Assembly (NCBI GenBank): GCA_021234155.1
Contig: JAJEKV010000010.1
Coordinates: forward strand, 8,838,260-8,902,259
Length of the DNA: 64,000 nt
DNA from: Isoetes taiwanensis
Taxonomy: Eukaryota > Streptophyta > Lycopodiopsida > Isoetales > Isoetaceae
Direction of reading: 5' to 3'
Shown: positions 1 to 10,846 of the stretch, in pieces
Layout: the number at the start of each line of letters is the position of its first letter
How positions within the stretch are numbered: the stretch's first letter is position 1
Notes under the pieces: generated by a model
Told to the model about the DNA's origin: nothing
Databases searched by the model: none
The model's input: only the letters and a program-made list of their open reading frames with translations
Made by a program: the position numbers and the translations under genes

Positions 1-136
1 TAGGCTTTGTGTATGTAGTTTCATTGTCTGGTTATTATACTGTTGCAAGGCTCCTGAAGTATGACTCAAAGTAGTATATGGATCAGTTGAGCTTATTTTT
101 ATAATGTTCTACTTTGCCTTTTTGTTATGATTGCAG

Positions 137-585
137 GTTGTTGATGAGCTAATAAAACGACGTACGGAGTCCGAGTGGTAATCCTTCAAAGCACTATTGA
201 TGCTGTTCAGTAATGTGAGTGTGCTTACCTGTTTCAGTTGTCAGGTTCATTGAGGGCGACTTTGATACTTATGCCAAACGGATGCGAGAACCACATGTAT
301 GGGGAGGGGAACCAGAACTTCTTATGCTGTCCCATGTCTTAAAGTAAGTAATGTTCTCTGCATTCATGGAGCCATTAAAGGTGAAGAGCTCACCTCACAT
401 AATTTTTTTTCCAAATGTGCAGAATGCCCATCACTGTTCATATTTCAGACAAAAGTTCACAAGGCCTTATTGCAATAGCAGAATATGGTCAAGAATATGG
501 GAAGGAGAATCCAATTCGTGTTTTATTTGATGGATGTGGGCACTATGATGCCTTACGAATCCCTGCAGCTTCCAGCAAGTTATAG
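137..585 (+). CDS. OTU-domain deubiquitinase, C-terminal exons (5' end outside window)
   Basis: Three exons (137-177, 245-343, 423-585) join in phase across GT-AG introns and end at TAG 583-585. The product contains ESEWFIEGDFDTYAKRM, then PHVWGGEPELLMLSHVLK, MPITVHISDK, IAEYGQEYGKENPI and GHYDAL. These match the C-terminal half of plant OTU cysteine proteases, which remove ubiquitin from substrates. The His of GHYDAL is the expected catalytic histidine. The catalytic Cys exon lies upstream of the window. No frameshift is seen. The nearest relatives I recognise are the Arabidopsis OTU3/OTU4-type proteins, but I cannot assign an orthologue. It is convergent with the MTP gene, whose stop codon lies about 870 bp downstream. 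Confidence 0.8.
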
Positions 586-1454
586 CTAATATATAATATA
601 AGCAATTTATTCACAAAATTAATAAAGGACTAGCATAACATTTTTTAGGGTTCTACACATATTCTGCGGCATAACTAGATATTATGGAAGAGTTCATACA
701 CTGAACAATTTCAATAGAACGTCAGGAGTCCAGCTGGTTAAAATGGTGTTCTTCTACTTCTATATGAGTTGGTTTTAAATTCTTCATGGAGGGACATGAA
801 TTTGAGTTGTTTGAATGTGTGCCAAGCAATCCATTTCCTTAAAAATCAAATCCTTGGGGCAAATGCTTCAGCTGTATCGCTGTGCTTTCTCAGCCCATTT
901 TCAGTGCTTTAAGAAAAAAGCACTCACGTGAATCACCAATTAATGTAGGGTCACATGATGGCAATGTGAGGCAGCTGATTCCATTGGGCTGAGTTAGAGC
1001 TGACCCTTTTCTCAGCAACAGAATCAGATGCAGATAGCTCTCAAGAACAAAGGGAAATTTCATGGGCTGAATCCCGGTTGAAGAATTTGGTCTAAAATCT
1101 TGCAATTAGCCGCCTTCAGAAGGCGCAAGATGTGGACCTTGCGTTAATGAGTCCGTGCTGAGGCCTGAATCCCGCACTGACTCGGCTGCAAGTCCGGGCT
1201 GATAAAAACTAAGGCATATGAACCACCCATAAAAAGAAAAGAACATAGAAGACCACTTTGGAGTGCATAGCTTGATTGTCAGAAAACATGCTCACTCCAT
1301 CAAACATGTGCATTTGGTTGACAAAACTTTATTACAGGTACATTTCATCCCCAAATGCATTTAGTCACGACAATGCAAAGAACACAAATTTTGGACATTG
1401 CTTTTATTCTCCATATCAGGCCTCCAAATTGTTTCTATTCTATGAGGCAATGAA
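586..1454. other. Intergenic region between convergent OTU and MTP genes
   Basis: This holds the presumed 3' UTRs of both flanking genes. I see no credible ORF, RNA gene or repeat. Short open frames here have no family signature. Confidence 0.5.
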
Positions 1455-3734
1455 CTAATCATCAAATACAATGCCACTTTCATGCTCTGGCTTATGTGTG
1501 CTCTCAAAATCCAAGTGGACAAAGGCACGTTCAACTTCTGGAAGGGCTTCAAACTTGATTTGCAGACTCTCACCTATGTCATGTGCAACTCTCAGGGGCA
1601 TATCCTCTGGCAATTCTATATCAACCTGCATACAATCACGTTATTACAACATCATATTCCATTAGATAAAGATTGAATATAGATCAATCTCTCTGAGTCA
1701 TTTAGTTTCAGTTTCAACTATGAAGTACCTTGTCCAAGAAGCTACTTATTAAGCTTTAAACAAGGTCACAAATGCAAGTTCACAGCATACCTCAACAAAG
1801 TACAGAGCTCCAAAAGTGTATGCACGAACTGTGTCAATGCATTTTATATTCGGATCATGGGTGAAAGCCATGTATGTCAACTTCTGGAGAACTTCAGGGG
1901 GTGCAGATTTTCCAATCAATGATACTGTCAAAAACAATCATTTTAGACAAATAATATTTTCCAAGGGCATAAACAACATATTCTAGAGCTGTCAAGGTTC
2001 TCTGTCTCTTTCTGGCCAGTTATATGACTTGGATACCCGACAGTCCAATCTTCATTATGTAATTGCATACCTGCGTTCTCAAAAACAGCCCTTGACCAAT
2101 TAACTATAGTGTAGACAGCTAAGCCAATAGCACCAACGGGATCTATCCACCAATAGAACCTATTCGCAAGAAGTGCTGCTGCCAGACCTGCTATATTTGT
2201 GATCACATCAAAATAGTGATCCTGCCAATAATGGAATAAAATGAGTTCCTAGACATGATAAAATTATATGACATCAAATAAAAAGCTACAAATGCTACAC
2301 CAGTGTCACATGACTTAGATGCGATAGTTATAAGGACATTTGATTGCAGATCTACTGGTCTCCAAAATGCTACTATGTAAGTTAGATGCGATAGTTATAA
2401 GGACATTTGATTGCAGATCTACTGGTCTCCAAAATGCTACTATGTATGTAAAGGGTCCTGCTTAATCTGGACTCTGTCCTTTTAGTAGATAAACATGTTC
2501 TGTTTACTCTTTAGGCGCTAGCAGCAAACGTGCAGGGTTAGTCTTACAATAAACAGGCAATCTAAAAATTTCATATCATACAATAAATCATTAACTGCTT
2601 CCACTGTTTCAATCATATGCGGTGGTTTCTTTCATGTTGTCATAGCAATTGCATACATAGATTATCTTGAACAGTTCGGACAAAAGAATGTGAATATATG
2701 CACATATATGGGGTAATTGACATGCTTCCTTCCATAACTGAATCTTACCATAGAGTATGCCTGCACTATCTCATTCTCAAAACTGCGGCAATAGAGAAAA
2801 GTCCAAGTTTCACAATAAAAGCAGTTCCCAGAATAGCAACCAACCATATTATCTGCTGTGAGGTAAGCTGATTATGAGGATTGCCTTCAAAAAAAGCTGC
2901 TCCACACTTGTGATGAGAATCTGCAATCCTGTAGATTGTATAAGAACAAGCAAAAAACAAAAACAAAGAACCTCATAACAGCTGCTGAGATTCTGAAAGA
3001 AAATTAACATACCCAGAGTAGCCATGACAGCGGAAAAGACAATTATCCCAACAGGCTGCACTCTGAGTTTCCCTATAGGGTACTTGTAAATGTTGGTTCT
3101 CTTCATTGAGAACTGTGTGAACCAAAGGATTGCTCCAGCTAGTAGATCTAGCAAAGAATCTAATGTTGATGCAGCAACTGCTAAGGAGTGGCTCCGTAAA
3201 GTAGCATAGACCTGACATGCTTTAGGAAGTACCATGTCAGCTATCAATCGAGGTTTTAATATAATTTGATTATACATGCACTAGACAGAGAAAAATAGAG
3301 CAAATTGAGATTTATGTTACCTTAAACAAAAGAATGAAAACATTTGCAATATTAGAAATGTTCACTGCTATAGTTTCATGGCCTTCCTCATTCCGAGATG
3401 TCACAGGAGCACTGGATTCATCAAAAATGGCTAAAATCTGCCGCTGTTTTCTGTTATACTCACGTCTCCCTAAGTAAAAATAGAACCGTAGCGGTTTACA
3501 AACAAAATTCAAATAGAATAAAAGCGAGAAGGATATCTGACCTTCGCCCAAATCTTCGGCGTCATGGAATGCTCCTTCTCGAATGAATTTTTCAAATTTA
3601 AACTGCCATTTTCCTGAAAGCTGGCGTAAAAGGGAGCTACCTGATTTTTTATGTTCACTGTTATGACGGACTTGAGAAACCTCCTGAATAGCACCATTTC
3701 CATCAAGCAAGGGCGCTGAGAGCACAGGATCCAT
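1455..3734 (-). CDS. Mn-type cation diffusion facilitator (metal tolerance protein), seven exons
   Basis: Exons on the minus strand are 3734-3542, 3469-3321, 3211-3013, 2928-2749, 2221-2071, 1924-1791 and 1625-1455. All have GT-AG borders and matching phases. The product exports Mn2+ (or similar divalent cations) from the cytosol into a compartment. It has the cytosolic N-terminus ([11 protein letters not shown]), a TM2 metal motif [12 protein letters not shown] (DxxxD), a TM5 motif DHYFDVITN (DxxxD), [10 protein letters not shown], and the C-terminal ferredoxin-like domain ([46 protein letters not shown]). The paired DxxxD motifs place it in the Mn-CDF group with plant MTP8-11. Length and order fit the family. 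Exon 4 reads only with two single-base corrections, in runs at 2889-2895 and 2797-2800. A partial pseudogene copy lies near 46.7-47.3 kb. Confidence 0.85.
2315..2445. repeat. 67-bp tandem duplication in an MTP intron
   Basis: Two almost identical units (2315-2381 and 2382-2445) each begin TTAGATGCGATAG. They lie in the intron between MTP exons 4 and 5. The near-identity suggests a recent duplication. Confidence 0.85.
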
Positions 3735-4494
3735 TACAAAAGCTCAAACTTGTGGCTGAATTGCGTAAGTAATAAGAGCATGAGAACTGTAGCGTCAGTT
3801 GTGCTGGCAGTGGCGATCTAAAATAGATGGTCCGTTTCTTTCCTCTTCTCCGTCGTTACCGATTATTCCTGACAAATGCCTCTTTTTTATTCCTCCAAGA
3901 TCTATTCACAAACAATAATGCAAAACGAGTGAACATTCTTGAAGCACGACTACACTTTTTCATTCATCTTAAAAACTGTTCCTAACATTGGGACATCTCG
4001 GCAAAGTAGGCCTATAATGAAGTGCATTTGGTTTTTTGAATTTTTCTACGCTTCTCTACCTCTATTGATGTATAAGGGTAAGACAACTGGGAAGTTATTC
4101 CCGGATTGGCAGCGACCGGCGTTAGCCGGGAGCTGCAAGCCGGTGAATCACTGACCGGTTTTCTTACCCTTACAATATCATGGTTGGGGAGTGATTTTGA
4201 GCTCACGGCTGATGGCTATGGTGCTATGATTTTAATCCCTATTTGGTTTTGATCTCTGTTTCCCTTTCATATCCGTTCTTCACAGCGTACAAGGTCGAAT
4301 AAGAAGCAAAACAACAAATAGTTGTTCTTCACGACGTACGGTCGGACGGAACAAGCGACAACACAAATTCTGTTTACGTAGCTTAGGATGCGGGTAATCC
4401 GGAATCTTCATACCCGATTAGCATTCCTGGATATTGGCCGTGCCATATGGCATCAGGGAAATACACCACCGGAAGAAATCACGACCCAACCATG
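3735..4494. promoter_or_regulatory. 5' flank of the MTP gene
   Basis: The first ~180 bp upstream of the MTP start is conserved in the pseudogene copy at 47,283-47,465, so it was part of the duplicated block and probably holds the promoter and leader. I see no ORF of known family from 3,940 to 4,490. Confidence 0.4.
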
Positions 4495-4868
4495 ATATTG
4501 TTTTTGGGTTGCCCCTAGGGGGCAAACCCTTGCTTATATGGGTTTGTGGCATATCCTAGGTATATGCTAGAATATACTTAGGATATGCTGGTGACTGCTC
4601 CAAACCCATTGTTCCCTGTAAACTGGCGGTCTCGTGCATTCTGGATGGGGGATGTTCCAACCGGGTAACTGGCAAGTCGAATCTCATCTTCACTTGAAGG
4701 AAGAAGAAGGCATATCGGCCATGGCAGACTGCATAGTGGCATTGTCGTTGGCCTTGGCGTTAATTTGAAGAGCTCTTCTTTGTCTCATTCTTCTTTTTCT
4801 GAGACAAAGCCCAGTTCTTCGAGAAGATGGTCGCCACTCCTTTTCCACAAGGCTACAAATTCATCCCT
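4495..4868. repeat. ~370-bp direct repeat, copy 1 (left of the oxidase relic)
   Basis: Matches 7054-7426 almost base for base, starting TTTTTGGGTTGCCCCTAGG with a short palindrome. Together the two copies bracket the multicopper oxidase relic. No clear LTR ends or target-site duplication are visible. This copy stops inside the sequence that opens into a short NAC-like reading frame in copy 2. Confidence 0.8.
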
Positions 4869-5116
4869 TTTTTTTGGTCATTCACTTTTAGTTCTTGCGG
4901 AATGCTACTTCGCATTCATCTCGTTTGATGCAAATCTTACTTCTTACAATGCATAAGCCTAGAGACGTTGATCGTCTGCTTTTGAAAGATCCACTTCTTT
5001 TTTTGAGTTGAGAAGTAAACATCTTACGCGTTTCATTCTATCTCTATTTAAGTTCTTGTTTTTTTAATGGTTTTGGCCATAAATTTCATCCAGATCTTCC
5101 ATTTTCTCTAGTATTT

Positions 5117-6738
5117 GTGTTTGGGCAGAGCAAAAAGAAGGCCACAGTACCAGGCCCAACAATTGAAGCTAGAAGAGGAATCAAGGCGCAAATTAAATGG
5201 GTGAACCATCTACCTTCTGCACATTTTTTGCCAATAGACAAAACCCTAGCTATGCCAAAAACTCAAAAAGGCATACCTACGGTGGTTCATCTGCACGGCA
5301 GCATAACAGAGCCAGAGAGCGATGGCAGTGCCAAAGCTTGGTTTACTGCAGATTTCAGAGAAAAGGGTCCGACATGGAAGAAGCAAACATGCATTTACCA
5401 TAATTCTCAAGAAGTTGGCAATATATGGCATCATGATTATACTATCAGACTTACCAGAGCAAATATTTTGGCAGGCTTTCTGGTGTTTATGTTATTAGAG
5501 ATCCTGCCATAGAGGATGCTTTCAATCTTCCAAAGGATGAATATGATAAGCATTTGCTCATTTGTGACAAGAGCTTTTATGGCAATGGATCATTGTATCT
5601 GCCTATAATAGGCATCTGTCCAGATATACATCTGCAATGGAATGTAAATCCATTCTAACATGTTCCTTCTTTCAACATTCATGGATGGTTTTAATAGTTT
5701 AGTTAGGCATCGAATTTTGTGTTCTATCTGTTTATCTATCTATCATATCTTATCTTAATTTCATCCTTTGCAGCCCGAGTATTTCGAAGATGTGACTATT
5801 GTGAATGGGAAGGCATGGCCTTATTTGAATGTCCAGCGCAGGAAGTATAGATTTCGCATTGTGAATGGAAGCAATGCTCATATGGAGCAAATATGGCCTA
5901 CTTTAAAGCAATGGAGCTCATATGGTACAAATTGGATCTAATTCTTATTTTGGATCATCCTGTGGTAATGCAGGAAATCCTTCTCGCGCCATCGAAGGAG
6001 CAGATTTTATCATTGATTTTGCAAACTCGGAAGAAAAAGAGATCATTCTGACCAATACTCACCTTGTCCTTTTCCACATGGCAAACCTGTACATAACATG
6101 AATGGTCAGTTGTAATGAAATTCATTATTGATGATCTAGGACAGGATGATTCAAGCACTATTCCAAGGGCCTTAATCCTAAGGCAAGAGCTTAGAACTGA
6201 AGACTCAGTCTATACAAGATATATCAAGATGTTTGAGTATGAGAATAAAAATGGGAAGACTACTCAACTGCTATTTAATGGATTTACATTTGATGATCCT
6301 GCAACAGAGACACCCATATCAGGGACAACAGAGTTATGGCATATAATTAAATTGACCGATGATAACCATACATTGCATATGCATTTGGCAGGATTTCAGG
6401 TAGTGGTAGACCAGGAGCTGGACAGGGCAGATGATCTACTGGATTGTTTACAGAATAGACATTCAGATCAATGTAATATTTGGGATTATGCTAAAGGCAG
6501 TTCACAGCTTTCGCGCCCTAGTGAGAGGGGATGGAAGAATGCTTACAAGATAAATCCTTCATATATAACAAGCTTTCTTGTTAGATTTGCTGCCCATGAT
6601 GGAGCTCCTTTTAATGCTTCTGTTGAACCTGGATATGCCTACCATTGCCATGTAAGAATTCTTGCTCTCCTTATTAGACAACCGTTTATATTTGGATTGA
6701 CGTTTCATGAGGACAATCAAATGTTGTCCATCGAATGA
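5117..6738 (+). pseudogene. LPR-like multicopper oxidase, decayed and 5'-truncated
   Basis: A splice acceptor ends at 5128, followed by VPGPTIEARRG, PTVVHLHG, AWFTADFREKGPTW and LTRANILAG. After an intron (5644-5773) come [18 protein letters not shown] and [14 protein letters not shown], then FIIDFANSEEKEIILTN, and finally TELWHIIKLTDDNHTLHMHL and YAYHCH before HEDNQM. This order matches the CotA/LPR (LOW PHOSPHATE ROOT) ferroxidase family of plants. The HLH and HxxHxH copper ligands survive, but the usual WYHDH reads WHHDY, which loses a copper-binding His. The HCH...H motif is interrupted by about 17 codons. At least three single-base shifts are needed (near 5,474, 5,965 and 6,110). The N-terminal exons are missing or displaced by the upstream direct repeat. 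The annotated ends are approximate. Confidence 0.7.
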
Positions 6739-7053
6739 GATTTTGCGTCTCAATCTTTCTGATTCTAAATTTAGTCAATTTTGAAGAAATAAAAAACAAA
6801 TCTCATGTAAAGAGTAGCATCTTTTAGTTGCCAACATGACATTGCACACACTAAGGTGTGCCATTTTAAAGAGGAATTTGAGTCCATTTAAGACTACTTT
6901 ATTGAGTGGTTGAAGCACACCCCAACACATGGAATCCATCTAGTATGTACTATCTTCAATAACACAAAATTAGGTTTACCACGCACATGGAATCTAATTT
7001 GCCTGCGCATATAACAACACCCATGCACATGGAAATCTAACTTTATTTTTTAT
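6739..7053. other. 3' flank of the oxidase relic
   Basis: AT-rich sequence with no gene recognised. Confidence 0.4.
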
Positions 7054-7426
7054 TTTTGGGTTGCCCCTAGGGGGGCAAACCCTTGCTTATATGGGTTTGT
7101 GGCATATCCTAGATATATGCTAGAATATACCTAGGATATGCTGGTGATTGCTCCAAACCTATTGTTCCCTGTAAACTGGCGGTCTCTTGCATTCTGGATG
7201 GGGGATGTTCCAACCGGCTAACTAGCAAGTCGAATCTCATCTTCACTTGAAGGAAGAAGAAGGCATACGGCCAGGGCAGACTGGATAGTGGCATCGTCAT
7301 TGGCCTTGGCGTTGGTTTGAAGAGCTCTTCTTTGTCTCATTCTTCCTTTTCTGAGACAAAGCCCAGTTCTTCGAGAAGATGGTCGCCGCTCCTTTTCCAC
7401 AAGGCTACAAATTCGTCCCTTCAGGA
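7054..7426. repeat. ~370-bp direct repeat, copy 2 (right of the oxidase relic)
   Basis: Partner of 4495-4868, in the same orientation. This copy is longer in effect, because its right edge continues into an open frame with a splice donor. Confidence 0.8.
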
Positions 7427-7498
7427 CTTGTTCTACTATGGAGCTTTCCTCGAATAAATTTCCTTCAAAATTTGTTTCTGCCACAGTTTATTTTCAAA
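7379..7498 (+). pseudogene. Possible NAC-domain first-exon fragment
   Basis: From ATG 7379, forty codons stay open to AAA|GTAAGT at 7499, a good splice donor. The start reads MVAAPFPQGYKFVPS, which resembles the NAC A-subdomain consensus (PPGYRFxPTDEEL). The DEEL part is absent or frameshifted, and the downstream gene is missing because the gypsy element begins at 7524. The identification rests on about ten residues. It may be unrelated. Confidence 0.25.
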
Positions 7499-7518
7499 GT
7501 AAGTAAAGCATGTTTTTG

Positions 7519-7523
7519 CCTTT
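7519..7523. repeat. Target-site duplication, left (CCTTT)
   Basis: CCTTT directly precedes TGTGACGT at 7524, and the same five bases follow ACGTCACA at 19,882-19,886. Confidence 0.8.
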
Positions 7524-8540
7524 TGTGACGTTCCAGTACGATATATTGTCTCAAGGCATTATACACGATCAAGGCTTGGCCAATCCTGACATTACCCAAT
7601 TCTATCGGTCGGCGGTAATGCGCCAGCGTGTACCAAGCAAGGGGCCCTAGGGGCAACTTGCAATGGTGCGCACACTTAGCAATGCGCGCACCTTTAGACC
7701 TTTAACCAATTAAAGGTAGACCAAGGGTCATGGAAACCCTAAACCTAGCGATAGCCTACATAAGGCACCAAACCCTAACATTCCCTTTTTCGCCCACGGA
7801 CTTTCCGGAGCTCGGTTGGCGCTGAGGAGTCAATTCCAACTCCCACGATCCCGCGTCGCGGCTTGTCGGATCGCTCTTCCGACCGCATCCGGCGTAACGG
7901 GGAGACATGGGCGCCCGGATCAAGAGGAGTGAACCGGGGATCAGGTATTTGGTCGATTGAATAGCCTAAACCTTATTCCGACCGAACCCGGTAGGGTTTA
8001 GCCCATTAAATCACCCTTAGTAGCCAAGCTGATCCACGAGATTGACTCTAACTAAAGAACCCTAACTCTATGTATTAGATTAGTTCTTATTACTTATGTT
8101 GATATGATGGACGGATGTATTCTGTGGACTCATTGTATTGGGAAGGGGTAGAGACCTAAAAGCTTAGTAGATGATGCTCCTAGCTAGTCCCTCTTAGTGC
8201 ATTACTAGATTTCACTGTGTACCGGAAGCCCACACAGTTTGTGGGTGAAGGGGCGGGACCGGCTTAGAATGAGGTTCGTGTTCTCGACCCTTGACCGATC
8301 CCTCGGTGTGTAAGGCCTAACAGGGATCGAGTGACTAGGTCTAATGGCTTGCCCGAAAGTGTGGGTAAGCCATGGGCTCGATACCCGTGGGGTGGTGTTC
8401 ACCTTCCAGTGGGTTAAGTCGAATAAGGGCAGTGGCCCTCTAGTCACCTTGGGTCAGCATGTAGATCTCTGGAGGGGGTAATCCCTACCTGCCCCATCGG
8501 GACTGGGGAGATGTAACCCAGAAATAGCTCCTTTGGCTAT
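7524..8540 (+). repeat. 5' LTR, first segment
   Basis: Aligns with the first ~1,010 bp of the 3' LTR (18389-19881), from TGTGACGT through the conserved CTCCTTTGGCTAT. It differs by many small indels. It is followed by foreign sequence and then a second LTR segment. Confidence 0.8.
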
Positions 8541-8768
8541 CACCATGAGTGTTATAACAATGTCAGTTGTAGCATCACCTCATAATATCAACACGGGCAT
8601 CATCCTTTGTATCATTCTTTCTAACATGATCAAATTCCATTTATGTTATCCAACTGTGAAGGCATTAATCTTACAACATGCAAGCAAAAAAAAGGATATA
8701 CAGACGATCTTACCTGATAGCAGCATAAGTGGAGTTGCTATACCCTATCAGAGGAAATGAAAAAGGGT
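8541..8768. other. 228-bp sequence inside the 5' LTR
   Basis: Not present in the 3' LTR. It separates two overlapping LTR segments. I recognise no gene. It could be sequence picked up by template switching or a later insertion. Confidence 0.6.
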
Positions 8769-10179
8769 ACGCCAATGTGTACCCAAGCAAGGACGCCCTA
8801 GGGGGCAACTTGCAATGGTGCGCACACTTAGCAATGCGCGCACCTTTAGACCTTTAACCAATTAAAGGTAGACCAAGGGTCATGGAAACCCTAAACCTAA
8901 CTGATAGCCTACATAAGGCACCAAACCCTAACATTCCCTTTTTCGCCCACAGACTTTCCGGAGCTCGGGATTCGGCACTGAGGAGTCAATTCCAACTCCC
9001 ACGATCCGCCCTGCGCCCGGCTTGTCGGATCGCTCTTCCGACCGCATCCGGCGGAAGCGAGACAGACATGGACGCCCGGATCAAGAGGAGTGAACCGAGG
9101 GGATCAGGTATTTGGTCGATTGAATAGCCTAAACCTTATTCTAGCCTTCGAACCAAGTGGGGTTTAGCCCATTAAATCACCCTTAGTAGCCAAGGCGATC
9201 CCGAGATTGACTCTAACTAAAGAACCTAACTCTATGTATTAGATTAGTTCTTATTACTTATGTTGATATGATGGATGGATGTATTCTGTGGACTCATTGT
9301 ATTGGGAAGGGGGTAGAGACCTAAAGCTTAGTAGATGATGCTCCTAGCTAGTCCCTCTTAGTGCATTACTAGATTTTAGCCACAGGTACGAAGCCCACAC
9401 GGGTTGTGGGTGAAGGGGCAGACCGGCTTAGAATGAGGTTCGTGTCGACCCTTGGCCCCATCCCTCGGTGTGTAAGGCCTAACTAGGGGATCAGAGTGAC
9501 TAGGTCTAATGGCTTGCCACCGAGTGTGGGTAAGGCATGGGCGGTGGGGTGGTGTTCACCTTCCGGTGGGTTAAGTCGAATAAGGGCGGTGGCCCTCTAG
9601 TCACCTTGGGTCGGCATGTAGATCTCTCGAGGGGGTAATCCCTACACCCCCCCATCGGATTTGGGGAGATGTAACCCGGGAATAGCTCCTTTGGCTATAG
9701 GCGGGCTCTGATCGGGTCCCAACACTTTTCAACCTACTCGCAGTGTGCATGTGGGAGGGGCGGATGGAGTGGACAACCCTAAGCCATGTTCTTATGCCAG
9801 CCCAATCCATTGTCATGATTCCGCAAGCAGACTGAACTCACGGAGACCCAAGCTTGTGGGGTCATCCCCCGAGTCCGAGGCCTTGGGTAGGAACTTCCTT
9901 GTATTGTGGCTGATCTTTGTCTATGCAGATGTTGATGTACCACCCTTCGAGGTGGATCCATGATGTTATGTTACTAACGAGTATGTTTACGCTTCCGCAG
10001 CTAGGTAGGCCCTGAGGGAGACGGGGTAAAAATGACCCCTTCACTCTTTCCCCATGGCGGACTCTAGGCGGTCCACGGTGCTATGTGGAGGGCCCCGTAT
10101 CGGTGTGGAGCTGGTGCGGGGATGAACTCCTGTTTGTATACGGTGCAAGGGCATCGTGATCTGAGTAGGGGACGCCACG
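8769..10179 (+). repeat. 5' LTR, second segment
   Basis: Resumes at about LTR position 98 (CGCCAATGTGTACCC) and runs to the LTR end at GGGGACGCCAC. It repeats ~910 bp already present in the first segment, then adds the last ~470 bp of the LTR, which is directly adjacent to the PBS. Confidence 0.8.
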
Positions 10180-10180
10180 G

Positions 10181-10192
10181 TGGTATCGAGCG
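10181..10192 (+). promoter_or_regulatory. Primer-binding site (initiator Met tRNA type)
   Basis: TGGTATCGAGC lies just inside the LTR end. The common plant iMet PBS is TGGTATCAGAGC, so one base is missing here. Confidence 0.7.
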
Positions 10193-10381
10193 ATGTTCTT
10201 GGAGACCAAGAGCAAAGCACTGACCATGCTCCCAGTAGTACTAACTTGATAGGATCCTCAAGCCTCGAAAAGTGGAATTTTTTTTTCTCATTTTGTAGTT
10301 TATGCTAAGCTAGTAACAGCTAAGAGAATTGGAACTTACTAAGACTAAAATGAATGAGCCAAAACCTCCTCAGGCAAGGTG

Positions 10382-10448
10382 GTCTCACACGTCGCGCCTG
10401 GTCAAAGAACTAAACTTTAGTTTTTGAACGAGGCGCTACCTGTGAGAC
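10382..10448. repeat. 67-bp near-palindrome P1
   Basis: Begins GTCTCACACGTCGCGCC and ends GGCGCTACCTGTGAGAC. The 33-bp arms pair imperfectly around one central base. It is the first of four copies. Confidence 0.85.
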
Positions 10449-10573
10449 ATCGAGCCAAGAACACATTAAACTTGATGAATCTGAGAAAAGTAATATGGTA
10501 AGGCCAGTTCCAAGGTAAGAATTAGTTAGAATAGCATGTTTAAATTACTTAAAAAATACTTAAAATATGTAAG

Positions 10574-10635
10574 ATCTCACACGTAGCGCCTGGTCTAAAA
10601 ACTATAGTTTTTGAGCAGGGCGCTACCTGTGAGAC
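10574..10635. repeat. Near-palindrome P2
   Basis: ATCTCACACGTAGCGCC ... GGCGCTACCTGTGAGAC. A shorter and more diverged copy, 192 bp after P1 and about 100 bp before the TATA box of the histone-like gene. Confidence 0.8.
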
Positions 10636-10738
10636 CAATAATTAGAAAAAGTCTGAAATAAGTGTAAATTTTAAGTAAATAGGTGCCTTGGCATGTTAAA
10701 TAGAGCAACTTGAATTTTGACCTAAAATTTGCCCAAGC

Positions 10739-10746
10739 TATAAATA
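10739..10746 (+). promoter_or_regulatory. TATA box of the histone-like gene
   Basis: CTATAAATAG, 108 bp upstream of the ATG at 10847. It lies about 560 bp inside the element, well downstream of the LTR. A second identical box precedes gag-pol. Confidence 0.55.
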
Positions 10747-10846
10747 GAAGTAGACCCCCATTTGTAATGCGTTCCTTTAGAAAACCTGCTCCAGCTCCCT
10801 AAGGTGATCTTTGGCTTCCGATATCCGCTTTGTCGAATCGTCAAAC

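Noticed and set aside
1100-1230. Hammerhead ribozyme or structured RNA near 1,130-1,200
   Set aside because: The CTGANGA and GAAA core elements are not present in the required order.
8541-8768. A short host exon within the LTR insert (minus strand around 8,714-8,744)
   Set aside because: Only ~30 bp with weak splice borders and no family match.
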